Below are positions 35,401 through 44,317 of a DNA stretch of 64,000 nt, piece by piece (within the stretch, counting starts at the first letter, position 1; each line of letters opens with the position of its first letter). The DNA is from Pseudomonadota bacterium (lineage in GTDB: Bacteria; Desulfobacterota; Binatia; Binatales; Binataceae), in contig JAJPKP010000086.1 in assembly GCA_021323675.1 (NCBI GenBank), forward strand, positions 62,001 to 126,000, read 5' to 3'. The notes under the pieces are model-generated. The model made no database searches and had not been told where the DNA came from. It worked only from the letters and a program-made list of their open reading frames with translations. Position numbers and translations under genes: made by a program.

Positions 35401-37352
35401 ATCGATGCGTTGAAAGATATCGGAACTTCTTTTCCGCTTGCGGAGCGCAGCAGCAGCGCGGCGTTGGTGACGAATCCTTCGGCAAAAGCCCGCTTGACGG
35501 CGGCGAGGGCGGCGGCCGATTCCACAAAGTACGACTCGAACGGGCTGCCGATCAGAATTTTCTTTGGAACTTCGGTCAACCGCGCCATCTGTTCGTTGGC
35601 TTCGACGATGCGCAGCTCCTTGTCCACGGCGATCATTGCATCCACCGAGGACTCGAACAGGCCGCTGGTGTATTCCTGGGCTTCGCGCAGATCCGACTCG
35701 ATCTTTTTGAGCTGGGTGATGTCGCGAAGAATTCCGGAGAGCCCGATGAGATTGCCCCCGATATCGTAGATTCCCGATGAAACGATCGAGACGTCGATCA
35801 ACTCTCCGTCCTTGCGCTTAAGCTTCACCTCGATCCGGGGCAGAGATTCGTGGCGGCGCGCACTTTCCATCTGTTGGGCAATTGACGCCTCGGCGAAGGC
35901 GCGCGTCTGCTCGACATTGTAGAGAGCGGCGGTTTGGCCGATCGCCTCGCTCGCGCTGTAACCCAGCAGTTTTTCGGCGCCACGATTCCAACTGGTGATT
36001 CGGCCGTCCGTGTCCAAGCTCACAACCGCGTCTTCCGTAGAGGAAACGATCGCCGCCAGCAGGGCCTGTTCGCGCGCAGCCGCCTTGCTTTCGGTCAAAT
36101 CGTGCATGATGTTCGACATGCCGATTACGTTTCCAGCACCGTCGAAAATTGCGGAAATCGTGAGCGACAAATCCACCATGCACCCGTCCTTGCGACGCGC
36201 GGGCACTTCGAGATGCCGGATTACGGTCCCGGGATTGGTGTGCAGCGCCGTGAGGTCTTCTTCCAAGAGGCGCTGAGCGTGGCTTTGAAGCTCGGGCGGA
36301 ACGTACAGGTCGAGAATGGTCTTGCCGATTGCTTCGTGCGCGGAAAATCCGAAAATTCTCTCCGCTCCACGATTCCAGGTCATAATGCGAAAATCAGTTC
36401 CGAAACTGACAATGGCCTCTTCGGAGCTCTCAACGATCGCGGCAAGCATCGCCTGTTCGCGTTGCGCACGCCTGAGACCCGTCACGTCGCGAAAGACCTG
36501 GAATATTCCGATCGGCTTTCCTTCACGGTCATAGATGCCGGAGACCACCAGCGAGATGTCTATCGGTTGCCCATTCTCGCCCGGAAACGGGACTTCAAAC
36601 TGATGGAAGATTCGCTGTCCCGACCGCAACGCCACCACGTCCTCGGCGGCCTCGCGGGAAATTCGCTCTTTCAGGTGCGCAGGGAGCATCTTCTCGAGCG
36701 GCATCCCGATTACTTCGGACGCTTTGAGGCCCAGCAGCTTTTCGGCACTGCGATTCCATCCGATGATCTTGAGATCCAGCGAAACGGCCGTAATGGCGTC
36801 CTGGGACGACTCGACTATCGCGGCGAGCCGCTCCAAGTCGTGCTCTCTGCGCATCTGCTCGGAGACATCGCGCGCGATTACCGAGATGCCGGCAGGCTGC
36901 GAGCCGGAGTTGTGAATGGCCGAAACAAAAAAGGCTACCTCCAACAGCTCGCCGTCCTTGCGCTTCACGGCTGAAACGAAGTCGAGCGAACGCGTCGGGC
37001 CGCGGCGAATCTGGTCGAGTCCTTCCTCGAACCGGGTTCTTGATTGCGGACCGTCCCTGGCAAAGACCTCGGCCGCGCCATGTCCGATCGCCTCCTCCGA
37101 ACTCAGGCCGAATAGCCGCTCGGCCCCCCGGCTCCAGGTTACGATGCGTCCATCGAGCGAAAGACTGACGATGGCGGTATCAGTGCTTTCAGCGATGGCC
37201 GAAAGATGCGCTTGCGTTTTTCGGCTGTGCTCGAGGCGGTCGGATTGTTCGGCGAGGGTTTGTTCGAGGGCCTTCAACTGGCCTTCGAGCGTCGCGATGC
37301 GAGCGTGCAATTCACGTTCGCGCGCATTGCCGTTCTCGATGGAATTGACCAT
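32472..37352 (-). CDS. giant cytoplasmic 7-PAS hybrid sensor histidine kinase with two receivers and Hpt
   Basis: 1626 residues and no membrane helix. Seven PAS/PAC repeats occupy about residues 48-915 (starts near 51, 177, 303, 431, 563, 687 and 805). Then come HisKA with H947 in FLANMSHEIRTPLN and an HATPase domain with NAVKFT, DTGIGIP and GTGLGLS. Receiver 1 has D1236, receiver 2 has D1381 (MDCQMPEMDG) and a C-terminal Hpt has H1569 (AHNLKGSAGTFGA). It is thus a complete internal phosphorelay like BarA-type kinases, with an unusually long input. The partner response regulator is unknown. A coiled coil (about 10-45) opens the protein. Downstream genes follow closely. Confidence 0.95.
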   Translation of the reverse strand: MVNSIENGNARERELHARIATLEGQLKALEQTLAEQSDRLEHSRKTQAHLSAIAESTDTAIVSLSLDGRIVTWSRGAERLFGLSSEEAIGHGAAEVFARDGPQSRTRFEEGLDQIRRGPTRSLDFVSAVKRKDGELLEVAFFVSAIHNSGSQPAGISVIARDVSEQMRREHDLERLAAIVESSQDAITAVSLDLKIIGWNRSAEKLLGLKASEVIGMPLEKMLPAHLKERISREAAEDVVALRSGQRIFHQFEVPFPGENGQPIDISLVVSGIYDREGKPIGIFQVFRDVTGLRRAQREQAMLAAIVESSEEAIVSFGTDFRIMTWNRGAERIFGFSAHEAIGKTILDLYVPPELQSHAQRLLEEDLTALHTNPGTVIRHLEVPARRKDGCMVDLSLTISAIFDGAGNVIGMSNIMHDLTESKAAAREQALLAAIVSSTEDAVVSLDTDGRITSWNRGAEKLLGYSASEAIGQTAALYNVEQTRAFAEASIAQQMESARRHESLPRIEVKLKRKDGELIDVSIVSSGIYDIGGNLIGLSGILRDITQLKKIESDLREAQEYTSGLFESSVDAMIAVDKELRIVEANEQMARLTEVPKKILIGSPFESYFVESAAALAAVKRAFAEGFVTNAALLLRSASGKEVPISFNASIFYRKGEPGGIFGVARDVTEQRRIEATLREEREYSTSLVQASPDGLLVCDRELLLTDANERAAALTGYRRDELIGTRLPALFSEIAEVEQLIERTWKEGGVHGAELLLLTRGAQEVPVSLNTSAFKRAEGGGKQILVTIRDVSELKRAEKERSLLASIVDSSGEAIFSETRDLTITSWNPAAEGLFGYSGAEIIGHSGALLVPLDQRAEMVRHADQVFKSGRPERFEATRLHKDGHSISVVLTQSPIVDSAGTVIGLSVMAQDISEQKQLEAELAAARDAALEGARLKSEFLANMSHEIRTPLNSIIGLTGLLLDTKLDSEQREFARDVRESGNALLSLVNDILDFSKIAAGKLVLEEADFNVGHVVEGAVEQVADQARHKRLEVVVSIDADVPRRLRGDPGRLRQILVNLLSNAVKFTEHGEVGVSISKLSETPKDAVLRFEVRDTGIGIPKEKQHLLFRAFTQVDASTTRHYGGTGLGLSIAHELVNAMHGTIAASSTPGKGSTFWFTLKLGKQIDTSKPASERFATMRGTKVLIVDDNANSRQILARQVSAWGMRPTTAQSAEEALVILRSTRAEPYQVAIIDVVMPEVGGVELARRILAETTIPRPIMVFASSAGTRAEYAALSKEIKIAGWLMKPVPESLLYDTLAAALSVEEAGGRSAEKAPRVRKFRPLEGQKLNILLVEDNPLNQKVTRLQLNKLGVEVDLAANGIEAVRAASRKAYDLIFMDCQMPEMDGYEATRRIRQSEEAPRRTRIVAMTAHALPGDREKCLAAGMDGYISKPVTEEVLDATLAEMIPQASAPASEVPSPASATDKRANGSTPAAAPPVLQVSEKGEAAPPAAAKAPEGFSSAPSPSPSRPFEDVCDPEAVAGFKKEGDELLRELVGLFRDETIKGVEQISRALDAKDSDTIARVAHNLKGSAGTFGARRMFEMAAAIDQAARDKTLEKAAELFPAFRAECDLVCSVLARQAEP

Positions 37353-37859
37353 CCGTTATTCTCATTACCGCTCGGATCGTGAAGAGCGAGGGATTGCGAG
37401 AGGGGTGCGGCCCCAGTCTCGATTGAGCAACGGCAGAATCGAGCCGGCCGCTCCAACCAATAGGCGAGCGGATTCCCTCACGGCGAAATGCCTCCTTTTC
37501 GCCGGCAGATCGGCTTCTCTCGAATGCCCACGCCTGAATGTCAGCAATACTGATGCCGGACTTGGAGGGTGCAACTCGCGCCAACGCTTAGCCGCGCGGC
37601 GCGATTTTTGTCCCCTTGAGCGATGCGTGTCACCAAATGCGACAGCGGCAGCTCTCCTCAGTGAGTGGCTTTCATCGCAAGACCCGCCGGAGCCTTCGCT
37701 GTCGCGGTGAGAGGCTTGATCGCGGACGATTCGCCTGTCGCTCGCGACATTATGCTTTCCGTCTCGGGCGAATTCGATGCACGGTCGTGGGGGAGGCCGG
37801 ATGCTCTTCGCGGTGTTGCTGATTCGAACAGGTGCCGAACCGCGCGATATCAGTTCCAG
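37353..37859. other. 507-bp intergenic region between kinase genes
   Basis: No intact gene is supported. Short frames here have no ribosome site or domain. It should contain the promoter of the 7-PAS kinase on the minus strand, but I see no good -35/-10 pair. A receiver-like fragment lies at 37707-37840 on the plus strand. Confidence 0.5.
37707..37840 (+). pseudogene. possible remnant of a response-regulator receiver N-terminus
   Basis: Starting at GTG 37707 the translation reads VRGLIADDSPVARDIML and later DALRGVADSN. This resembles the first strand and acidic pocket of receiver domains plus an EALR helix, but the central Asp, Thr and Lys elements are missing. The frame then runs antisense into the CHASE3 kinase gene. 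Either decay of a receiver gene or chance; evidence is weak. Confidence 0.25.
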
Positions 37860-39293
37860 TCAAACGCTGGAGGGCAGGATTATGGTGAAAAGGGTTCCGT
37901 TGGAACGGTCGGAATCGACCTCGATTCGGCCGCCATGAGCACGAACTATTTGATCGGCGATGTACAGACCCAGTCCCAGGCCTTCCTGATACTTGTCGCT
38001 CGCCCCGCGCGAAAAAGGGTCAAATAACCGCGGGATTAGCTCCGGCGCGATGGGCTGGCCCTGATTGGCGACCTGGATGCGCACGCCGTCGGATGCACTT
38101 CTGGCGCTGACAACAATCGGAGCATCGGGACGGCCGTAACGCAGCGCGTTCTCAACCAGGTTGGTCAATGCCTGCAGCATCCGATCCGGGTCGGCATTTG
38201 CCAGGCACCCCTCGCCGCCTTCGATCGTGATTTGCCTGCGCGGATATGAAGCGGAAAACTGCTGAACCACCGAAGCTGCCAGCGCGCCCAGATCAACCCT
38301 CTTTGGCCGGATGACAATTCCGGAGCCGAGCCGCGCGCGGGTCGCGTCGACCAGTTCCTGCGCCAGCTTGATAGCGCGCGCCGCGCTCTGATCGATCCTG
38401 TTGACGGCCTCCGCGAGCTCGCCGTCAAGGGAAGCCTCGGTTTTGAGAAATCCGGCGGCGATGCGGATAAACGACACGGGATTGCGCAGCTCGTGTCCCA
38501 CCACCCCCAGAAACAGTTGCAGGAGCTTGTAGTCGTCGGCCAGATGCTCGAGTGCCGCGCGGCGGCGCGATCGCTCAAATCCGATCGCGATGGCCAGCCA
38601 GACGATAATCGTGCCCGAGAACACGGTGCCGATAAGCACCGTGCCGGTAACGCGGCGTTCGGCGTTCGACCATTCCTCCCGAGAGGTGGCAAGCCGCGTC
38701 CGCTCTCCTTCCTCGAGCGCCGCGGCAACGTTCCTGATTTCAGCCATCAAGGCCGCCCGATGCGCCAACTCTTCCTGCTGAAGCACCGCCGCTCCAAGGT
38801 GGCGGCGGGCGATATCCTGGGCGAGCGAGGCAGTCCGCTCCGCGGTAAGTCGCTCAAGCTCCACAACACGGCCGGCCTGGACGGGGTCGGGCGCCGCCAG
38901 CGCGCGCAGATCGGCGAAGGTCTGTTCGATGGTCGCTTTTGCCTGCCGGTACCCGTCCGCGTACAACGCGTTTCCCGTGAGCAGATAGCCCTGCTCTCTC
39001 GTCTCCGCGCTTTCAATATTCGAAAGAAGCGCCTGAACGCGAGCCAGAATCCGCAGGTCGTGGAGCCATTCGACCTCCATGCGCGCGGATTGCTGAAAAC
39101 TGGCGTAAGAAGCGATCGCCAGAATCGCCTGGATGAGAACCGCGCCGAGACACAAAATCGGGACGATCGCGCTTTTGAGCGAAAATATCTCGCGCGTGTT
39201 CGAGGCGACGCCGTTTGCCGGCGGATCTTCGGCGCGAACCGCGTCGCTGTTTGACGCGATCGTCCATCGATTCATCGAGGCGGCGGCGCTCAT
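37860..39293 (-). CDS. CHASE3-domain membrane sensor histidine kinase
   Basis: 477 residues: a cytoplasmic start, TM1 (about 41-63), a periplasmic CHASE3 domain (about 65-210, with AETREQGYLLTGN), TM2 (about 216-238), HisKA with H267 in VVGHELRNP, and an HATPase domain with NLVENALRYG and GLGLGLYIADQIV. It lacks a PAS domain. The start lies 35 bp after the stop of an NtrC-type response regulator on the same strand, so the two probably form a cognate pair. CHASE3 ligands are unknown. Confidence 0.93.
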   Translation of the reverse strand: MSAAASMNRWTIASNSDAVRAEDPPANGVASNTREIFSLKSAIVPILCLGAVLIQAILAIASYASFQQSARMEVEWLHDLRILARVQALLSNIESAETREQGYLLTGNALYADGYRQAKATIEQTFADLRALAAPDPVQAGRVVELERLTAERTASLAQDIARRHLGAAVLQQEELAHRAALMAEIRNVAAALEEGERTRLATSREEWSNAERRVTGTVLIGTVFSGTIIVWLAIAIGFERSRRRAALEHLADDYKLLQLFLGVVGHELRNPVSFIRIAAGFLKTEASLDGELAEAVNRIDQSAARAIKLAQELVDATRARLGSGIVIRPKRVDLGALAASVVQQFSASYPRRQITIEGGEGCLANADPDRMLQALTNLVENALRYGRPDAPIVVSARSASDGVRIQVANQGQPIAPELIPRLFDPFSRGASDKYQEGLGLGLYIADQIVRAHGGRIEVDSDRSNGTLFTIILPSSV

Positions 39294-39328
39294 CTCCCGC
39301 TAACTATTCCCTTCACCGTACGGTCGCT

Positions 39329-40699
39329 CTACGGTTCTCGTCCCATCTTGTAACGAGCGAGCAGGCGATAAAGCTTGGCGCGATCGATCCCGAGCTTGCG
39401 CGCGGCTTCCGAACGGTTGCCCTGCGCGCTCTTGAGAGCTTCCTCGAGCCTGGCGGCCGCGGCCCGATCGATATATTCCTGCAGGGTGCCGCCTTCCGGC
39501 TCTATCTCGGGCGCGGGAGGAGGATCATCGGCAACGGGGGGATCGAGGAACAGGTCCTGGGGTCCTATTACGTCGGAGCGTGCCAGAACCACTGCCCTCT
39601 CGATCGCATTTTCCAGCTCGCGCACATTGCCCGGCCATCCATAAGCCAACAATTCCCTCTCGGCTTCGGCCGAGAGCGCAATCCGCCTGCCGGATTGCGA
39701 GGCGGTTCGTACCGCGAACAGCCGCGCCAGCGGCAGAATGTCCTCGCGCCGTTCGCGCAGCGGCGGGACCACAATTGGAATCACGTTGAGACGGAAAAAC
39801 AGATCTTCACGGAACCGCCCGGACCTGACTTCCTCGCGCAGGATCCGATTGGTCGCGGCGACTACGCGCGTGTCAATCTTGCGCGGCTGGTTGCCCCCGA
39901 CCCTGAGAACTTCGCCCTCCTGAAGGACCCGAAGCAGCTTCGATTGAAACTCGCCGCTGATCTCGCCGATCTCGTCCAGAAACAGAGTGCCGCCGGAGGC
40001 CCGCTCGAAGCATCCCGCCCGCGCCGCCAGCGCGCCCGTAAACGAACCCTTCTCATGGCCGAACAACTCGCTTTCAAGCACGCTGTCGGCGAATGATTTG
40101 CAGTTAATCGCTACAAATGGGTGGCCGACCCGGTCGCTCCAATAGTGAATGAGCCGGGCGACAAGTTCCTTTCCCACCCCGCTCTCGCCCTGGACAAGCA
40201 CCGTGGAACGGCTCTTGGCGACGCGCCGAAGCGTCTCGATGAGATCCTTGCTGCGCGAACTCTCCGCGACGACATTTTCCACCCCATAGCGGGACCCGAT
40301 TTCCTGGCGCAGCAGCCGATTCTCCCGCTCCACGCCGGTAAAGCGCAGCGCCCGCTCGATCCACATCAACAACTCGTCGGGCTCAAACGGCTTGGTCAGA
40401 TAGCCGAATGCCCCTCCTCGCATCGCGTTCACCGCCGATGGAATGGTGCCGTGCGAGGTAAGAATTATGACCGGCACCTCGGGCGCGCGCTTGCGAAGCT
40501 CGTCGAGCAACTCCATACCTGAAATACCCGGCATCATCAGATCGCTGATAACCACGTCGGGACAGGATTCCGCGAATGCGGCCAGGGCGGCTTCGCCGTC
40601 CGATGCTACTCGGGTTTCGTAGCCGGCCTTGCGGATGATGCGGTCAACGGACCAACCAAGGTCCGGGTCGTCGTCTACAATCAGCACTAGTGGAGTCAT
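39329..40699 (-). CDS. NtrC-family sigma-54-dependent response regulator
   Basis: 456 residues: receiver (acidic pocket VDDDPD, phospho-acceptor D53), AAA+ domain (Walker A GESGVGKE at 171-178; Walker [12 protein letters not shown]) and a C-terminal Fis-type helix-turn-helix ([23 protein letters not shown]). The sigma-54 contact loop reads GSFTGA (218-223), a conservative variant of GAFTGA. ATG 40699 has GGAGG seven bases upstream, so I prefer it to the ATG seven codons earlier. It is co-transcribed with the CHASE3 kinase. It could activate the RpoN promoters at 18661 and 29113, but that is inference. Confidence 0.94.
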   Translation of the reverse strand: MTPLVLIVDDDPDLGWSVDRIIRKAGYETRVASDGEAALAAFAESCPDVVISDLMMPGISGMELLDELRKRAPEVPVIILTSHGTIPSAVNAMRGGAFGYLTKPFEPDELLMWIERALRFTGVERENRLLRQEIGSRYGVENVVAESSRSKDLIETLRRVAKSRSTVLVQGESGVGKELVARLIHYWSDRVGHPFVAINCKSFADSVLESELFGHEKGSFTGALAARAGCFERASGGTLFLDEIGEISGEFQSKLLRVLQEGEVLRVGGNQPRKIDTRVVAATNRILREEVRSGRFREDLFFRLNVIPIVVPPLRERREDILPLARLFAVRTASQSGRRIALSAEAERELLAYGWPGNVRELENAIERAVVLARSDVIGPQDLFLDPPVADDPPPAPEIEPEGGTLQEYIDRAAAARLEEALKSAQGNRSEAARKLGIDRAKLYRLLARYKMGREP

Positions 40700-41193
40700 T
40701 GCTCGCCTCCACCCGGGCATATGTGTTCCAGATGGCTGCGCCTAGCGCAGGCCACCGTCCGTGCCCAAAATCTGACGCATTGTGACCAACCTATATTAGA
40801 GTACAATGTCCCTTTTTTGGCCAACATGTGTCGCGATAGTGCGCATATGCAACATCAAGACCATCGCGTGGCAGCTACCTGTCCAGTTGTTCGGCTTCGC
40901 GACATCGCGGGTGTAGCAAAATCGAACGGCCACTGTTTCAGACAAAGAAAAAACGCAAGGACTCTTTGATTTTCCTGCCTGCTGACGCGATCAGAGCGGC
41001 TAAGTTGAGGGCACGGCAATTGCGTTTTCGCCCTGCATGTTTGGTACGCGAAGTCTTTTGTCGTACCCAACAGTGGTCGAAAAGTGGCGACGGCCCAAGA
41101 GAACTCGATGATGCTCATTTGGGGAGCCGGCTTCCTCTCCCAACCCGAAGGCGAACATCCCGCCAAGGAGGCCCCCGGACGGGCTTGGAGGAG
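40700..41193. other. 494-bp divergent intergenic region
   Basis: No gene is supported. An A/T-rich patch at about 40785-40825 holds TAATAT on the minus strand (40798-40793), a possible -10 for the NtrC-type gene. A weak sigma-54-like TGGTCTT-GATG-TTGCA lies on the minus strand at 40863-40848. The part before the receiver gene at 41194 shows only a ribosome site. Confidence 0.45.
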
Positions 41194-41583
41194 ATGAAGT
41201 CCGATGAGAGACCTCTCATCCTCTGTGTCGAGGACGATGGAGACACCCAGTGGCTGATTCAGACGTTTCTTCGGGATCGTTTCAGGGTGCTGCCTGTCTC
41301 CAATGGCGTCAGGATGCGCGAGGAACTTGATTCCTGTGGAGACGCAATCGCCGCAATATTGATGGACCTCTCGCTCGAAGGTCTCGAAGACGGAATCGTG
41401 CTGACTCGCTTCCTGCGAAACTCGAAGAAATGGAAGACTCTCCCAGTGATCGCAATCACCGGGAACACCTACGACATCGATCCCGCGTCGGCTGCCCGGG
41501 CCGGATGCGCCGCATACGTGGCGAAGCCGTTCTCTCGCGAAGACCTGCTGCGGGTAATCGAGAAGTTTCGGATTCGTCACTGA
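41194..41583 (+). CDS. single-domain response regulator
   Basis: 129-residue receiver without an output domain. Acidic pair in LCVEDDGD, phospho-acceptor D58 in ILMDLSLEG, Thr in VIAITGN and Lys in YVAKPFSRED are present. Its core resembles the receiver at the C-terminus of the hybrid kinase encoded just downstream (both have ILMDL and an EDG motif), suggesting a duplication. GGAGGAG sits directly before ATG 41194. The kinase gene starts 68 bp later, so the two probably work together. Confidence 0.9.
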   Translation: MKSDERPLILCVEDDGDTQWLIQTFLRDRFRVLPVSNGVRMREELDSCGDAIAAILMDLSLEGLEDGIVLTRFLRNSKKWKTLPVIAITGNTYDIDPASAARAGCAAYVAKPFSREDLLRVIEKFRIRH

Positions 41584-41651
41584 CCGCGGGATGACGGCAA
41601 GGGTCCACGATCCTTCTTCATCGCGTCCAAAAGGCGCCAGCGGACGGATTG

Positions 41652-44123
41652 ATGCGAAAAGCTGAGACGGACACGTTCGTTCCAGAGCCGACAAAGCATG
41701 CTGGACTCAAAGCCGAGCAACAGGCCGCAATCGCGGATCTGAGCCGACAGGCTCTGGAAACCTCCGACCTGCAGAAACTCGCCGAACAAGCCATGAAGAT
41801 GGCCGCCGAGGCGCTCGCGGTTGAATATGCCGCGCTGCATGGGGTAGCGGCCGACGGAAAACCGAGTCAAAGCGTCATTCTGGCCCACGGGCCCGATCCC
41901 GCCGAAGCCATCGAGATCGCGCGTCAGACCGTGGCGCAGGCCCGGGCCGTCTTGGCGAGCAACGAGAGCGTGCTGGTGGAAGACTATTCGGCGCAAGCGA
42001 GGTTCGACGCTCCGATGCGCGGCCGCAAACGCGCTCCGCGCGCGAGCGCCTCGGTGCTTATCGGCGAAGCAGGAGAGCAGTTCGGGGTCTTTTCCGTATA
42101 CTCAGTCGAGCCGCGAGCTTTCGCCGCTGGCGACATCGATTTTCTCAGGCTGGTCGCGACGATCATCGCTCAGGTCTCGCAGCGTCTGCGCGCTGAGGGC
42201 GAGATTGTGCGCACTCGCGAATACTATCGCTCGCTGCTGGAGAACTCTTCTGACATCATCCACATCCTCGACGCCCGCGGTATCAGGCTCTTCGAAAGCG
42301 GCGCAACCGATCGCATCCTCGGGATCGATCCGGGCCGCGCAATAGGCCGCGGCGTCCTCGACGCGATTCATCCCGACGACGCGGCTTTGGTGCGCGCCTC
42401 GCTGGATCGCGGACTCGCCAGTCCCGATCGGCCCATCCGTTTCGAGGCGCGATGGCGTCACGCGGACGGTTCGTACCTGGTGTGTGAAACCATCGCCAGG
42501 AGCAAGCTCGATTCCGCCTGCCAGCCCTTCATCGTCGCCAACACGCGCGATATCAGCGAGCGCAAGCGCGCCGAGGAAGAACGAGCCCTGCTCGCATCGA
42601 TCGTCGAATCGTCATATGACGCGGTTTACAGCGTCGATTTGCAGGGGCGGGTAACCAGTTGGAATCCGGGCGCGGAAAAACTCTTCGGTTACGCGACCGG
42701 CGAAATAATCGGAACCGACTTCGGCGTGGCCGTCCCGCCCCGGCATGCCGGCCAGGCCCGCGAGGCACTGGCTCAGGCGGCGCTGGGACAAGGCCGGCAT
42801 TTCGAGACCGAGCGCATACGCAAGGACGGCTCGATCGCCGAGGTCGCGATCACTATCTTTCCCATTCGCGACTCGAGTGGTGCCGTGGTGCGCGCCGGCG
42901 TCATCTCGCGCGACGTGACCGAGCGCAACCGCGTGCTTCGCGACCTCGCCCGGGCCCGCGACGAAGCGCTGGAATCGGCGCGGCTCAAGTCGGCGTTCCT
43001 GTCGAACATGAGCCACGAGATCCGCACTCCGCTTAACGTGATAATCGGATTCAGTGAGGTAATTGCCGCGCATCTGGCAGGCCTGGGCGACACCAGCCAC
43101 AACGAAGAAATCGAGGCCATCCGGCGCAACAGCCGCCGCCTTATCGACACCATCCAGGGAATCCTCGACTTCTCCAAGATCGAAGTCGGCGCCTTCAACA
43201 TCAATCCGAAACCGATTCGGCTTCCACGGCTGATCGGCAGCCAGGTTCGCGATCTGAGCATCCTCGCTTCGCGCAAGGGACTGCATCTCACCTGCCGGAT
43301 CGAGGAACCGGTCGCGGTCTGGTTCGACGAATACTGTCTGAGCAACGCCCTCACAAATCTGATCCAGAATGCGATCAAATTCACGGACACTGGCGAGGTC
43401 GAGGTTCGTCTCGGTCGCGGCGCCGAAGGACGTGCGCGAATCGAGATCCGCGACACCGGCATCGGGATTCGCCCCGACTTTCTCGGCAAACTCTTCGAAC
43501 CCTTCACCCAGGCAAGCTCCGGATACAGCAGGCGCTTCGAAGGTTCCGGCCTTGGCCTGGCCTTGACCAGAAAGTATCTGGAGATGAACGGCGCCCGCCT
43601 GGAAGTGGCCAGCGAGGCGGGCAAAGGCTCGGTTTTCTCCATCGCCTTCTCAGCCGACTGCGAAATCGAAGCCGAAGACGACGACCAGGCCGATTCCGTC
43701 AGGGCGATTCGGCCCGGCTTCCGAAAGCGCGCCGCCCGGTTAGCGCGCGTGATTCTCGTCGAAGACGACCCCGACACCGTCAAATACATGACGGGGATGC
43801 TGTCGAGGCACTACCGCGTAACTGCCGCCGCATCAGGCGAAGAGTTGCGCGCTCAACTCGAATCCGGCGCCGGCGCCGATATGATCCTGATGGATCTCGC
43901 GCTTAAAGACGGCGAAGACGGACTGACGGTAACTCGCGGCATCCGGGAGGATCCGCGATGGAAACGCATCCCAATTGTCGCGGTGACCGCGTATGCGCGC
44001 GAAGAGGACCGCGAGGCCGCCGTCGCGGCGGGATGCGATGACTACTTGTCAAAGCCTGTCTCCGAGGCGACCCTGGTCGGGAAGATCGATTCGCTGCTCG
44101 CTGGAGTTCCTAATCGCGTCTGA
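41652..44123 (+). CDS. GAF-PAS-PAS hybrid sensor histidine kinase
   Basis: 823-residue cytoplasmic hybrid kinase. A GAF domain spans about residues 25-180 and two PAS domains about 190-305 and 312-430. HisKA has H455 in FLSNMSHEIRTPLN, and the HATPase domain has NAIKFT, DTGIGI and GSGLGLALT. A C-terminal receiver has D748 (ILMDLALKDG). No Hpt domain is present, so phosphotransfer would go to a separate protein, perhaps the adjacent 129-residue receiver directly from the kinase. ATG 41652 follows GGACGGA; a TTG one codon earlier is possible. Confidence 0.94.
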   Translation: MRKAETDTFVPEPTKHAGLKAEQQAAIADLSRQALETSDLQKLAEQAMKMAAEALAVEYAALHGVAADGKPSQSVILAHGPDPAEAIEIARQTVAQARAVLASNESVLVEDYSAQARFDAPMRGRKRAPRASASVLIGEAGEQFGVFSVYSVEPRAFAAGDIDFLRLVATIIAQVSQRLRAEGEIVRTREYYRSLLENSSDIIHILDARGIRLFESGATDRILGIDPGRAIGRGVLDAIHPDDAALVRASLDRGLASPDRPIRFEARWRHADGSYLVCETIARSKLDSACQPFIVANTRDISERKRAEEERALLASIVESSYDAVYSVDLQGRVTSWNPGAEKLFGYATGEIIGTDFGVAVPPRHAGQAREALAQAALGQGRHFETERIRKDGSIAEVAITIFPIRDSSGAVVRAGVISRDVTERNRVLRDLARARDEALESARLKSAFLSNMSHEIRTPLNVIIGFSEVIAAHLAGLGDTSHNEEIEAIRRNSRRLIDTIQGILDFSKIEVGAFNINPKPIRLPRLIGSQVRDLSILASRKGLHLTCRIEEPVAVWFDEYCLSNALTNLIQNAIKFTDTGEVEVRLGRGAEGRARIEIRDTGIGIRPDFLGKLFEPFTQASSGYSRRFEGSGLGLALTRKYLEMNGARLEVASEAGKGSVFSIAFSADCEIEAEDDDQADSVRAIRPGFRKRAARLARVILVEDDPDTVKYMTGMLSRHYRVTAAASGEELRAQLESGAGADMILMDLALKDGEDGLTVTRGIREDPRWKRIPIVAVTAYAREEDREAAVAAGCDDYLSKPVSEATLVGKIDSLLAGVPNRV

Positions 44124-44233
44124 CCCGGCGCGCACTCCGCGGCGCCGCGCGCCCGTTGCGGAAGCGGCGCGAAGCTCAAGGCTCGCCGGACGGACGTTCA
44201 CGGCGGGCTTCCGCCGCGACGCCACGAATCGGC

Positions 44234-44258
44234 TATAGTTGGACATCGTGACACGATG
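44234..44258 (+). promoter_or_regulatory. -10-like TATAGT with adjacent 15-bp palindrome
   Basis: TATAGT at 44234-44239 is followed five bases on by the perfect palindrome CATCGTG-A-CACGATG (44244-44258), 60 bp before the next ATG. It looks like an operator over a transcription start. No convincing -35 is seen, and the cognate regulator is unknown. Confidence 0.45.
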
Positions 44259-44317
44259 CCGCGTGCATCTCTGCCAGAACTCAGAGCGAATTCGATGACC
44301 AGGGAGATTGATCCTCG

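Noticed and set aside
40848-40863. Sigma-54-like TGGTCTT-GATG-TTGCA upstream of the NtrC-type gene
   Set aside because: Spacing is right but the -24 half matches poorly and it lies about 150 bp from the start codon; mentioned only as weak.
40855-41694. 279-residue minus-strand frame across the receiver gene
   Set aside because: Antisense to a complete receiver domain; no recognisable motif and no ribosome site.
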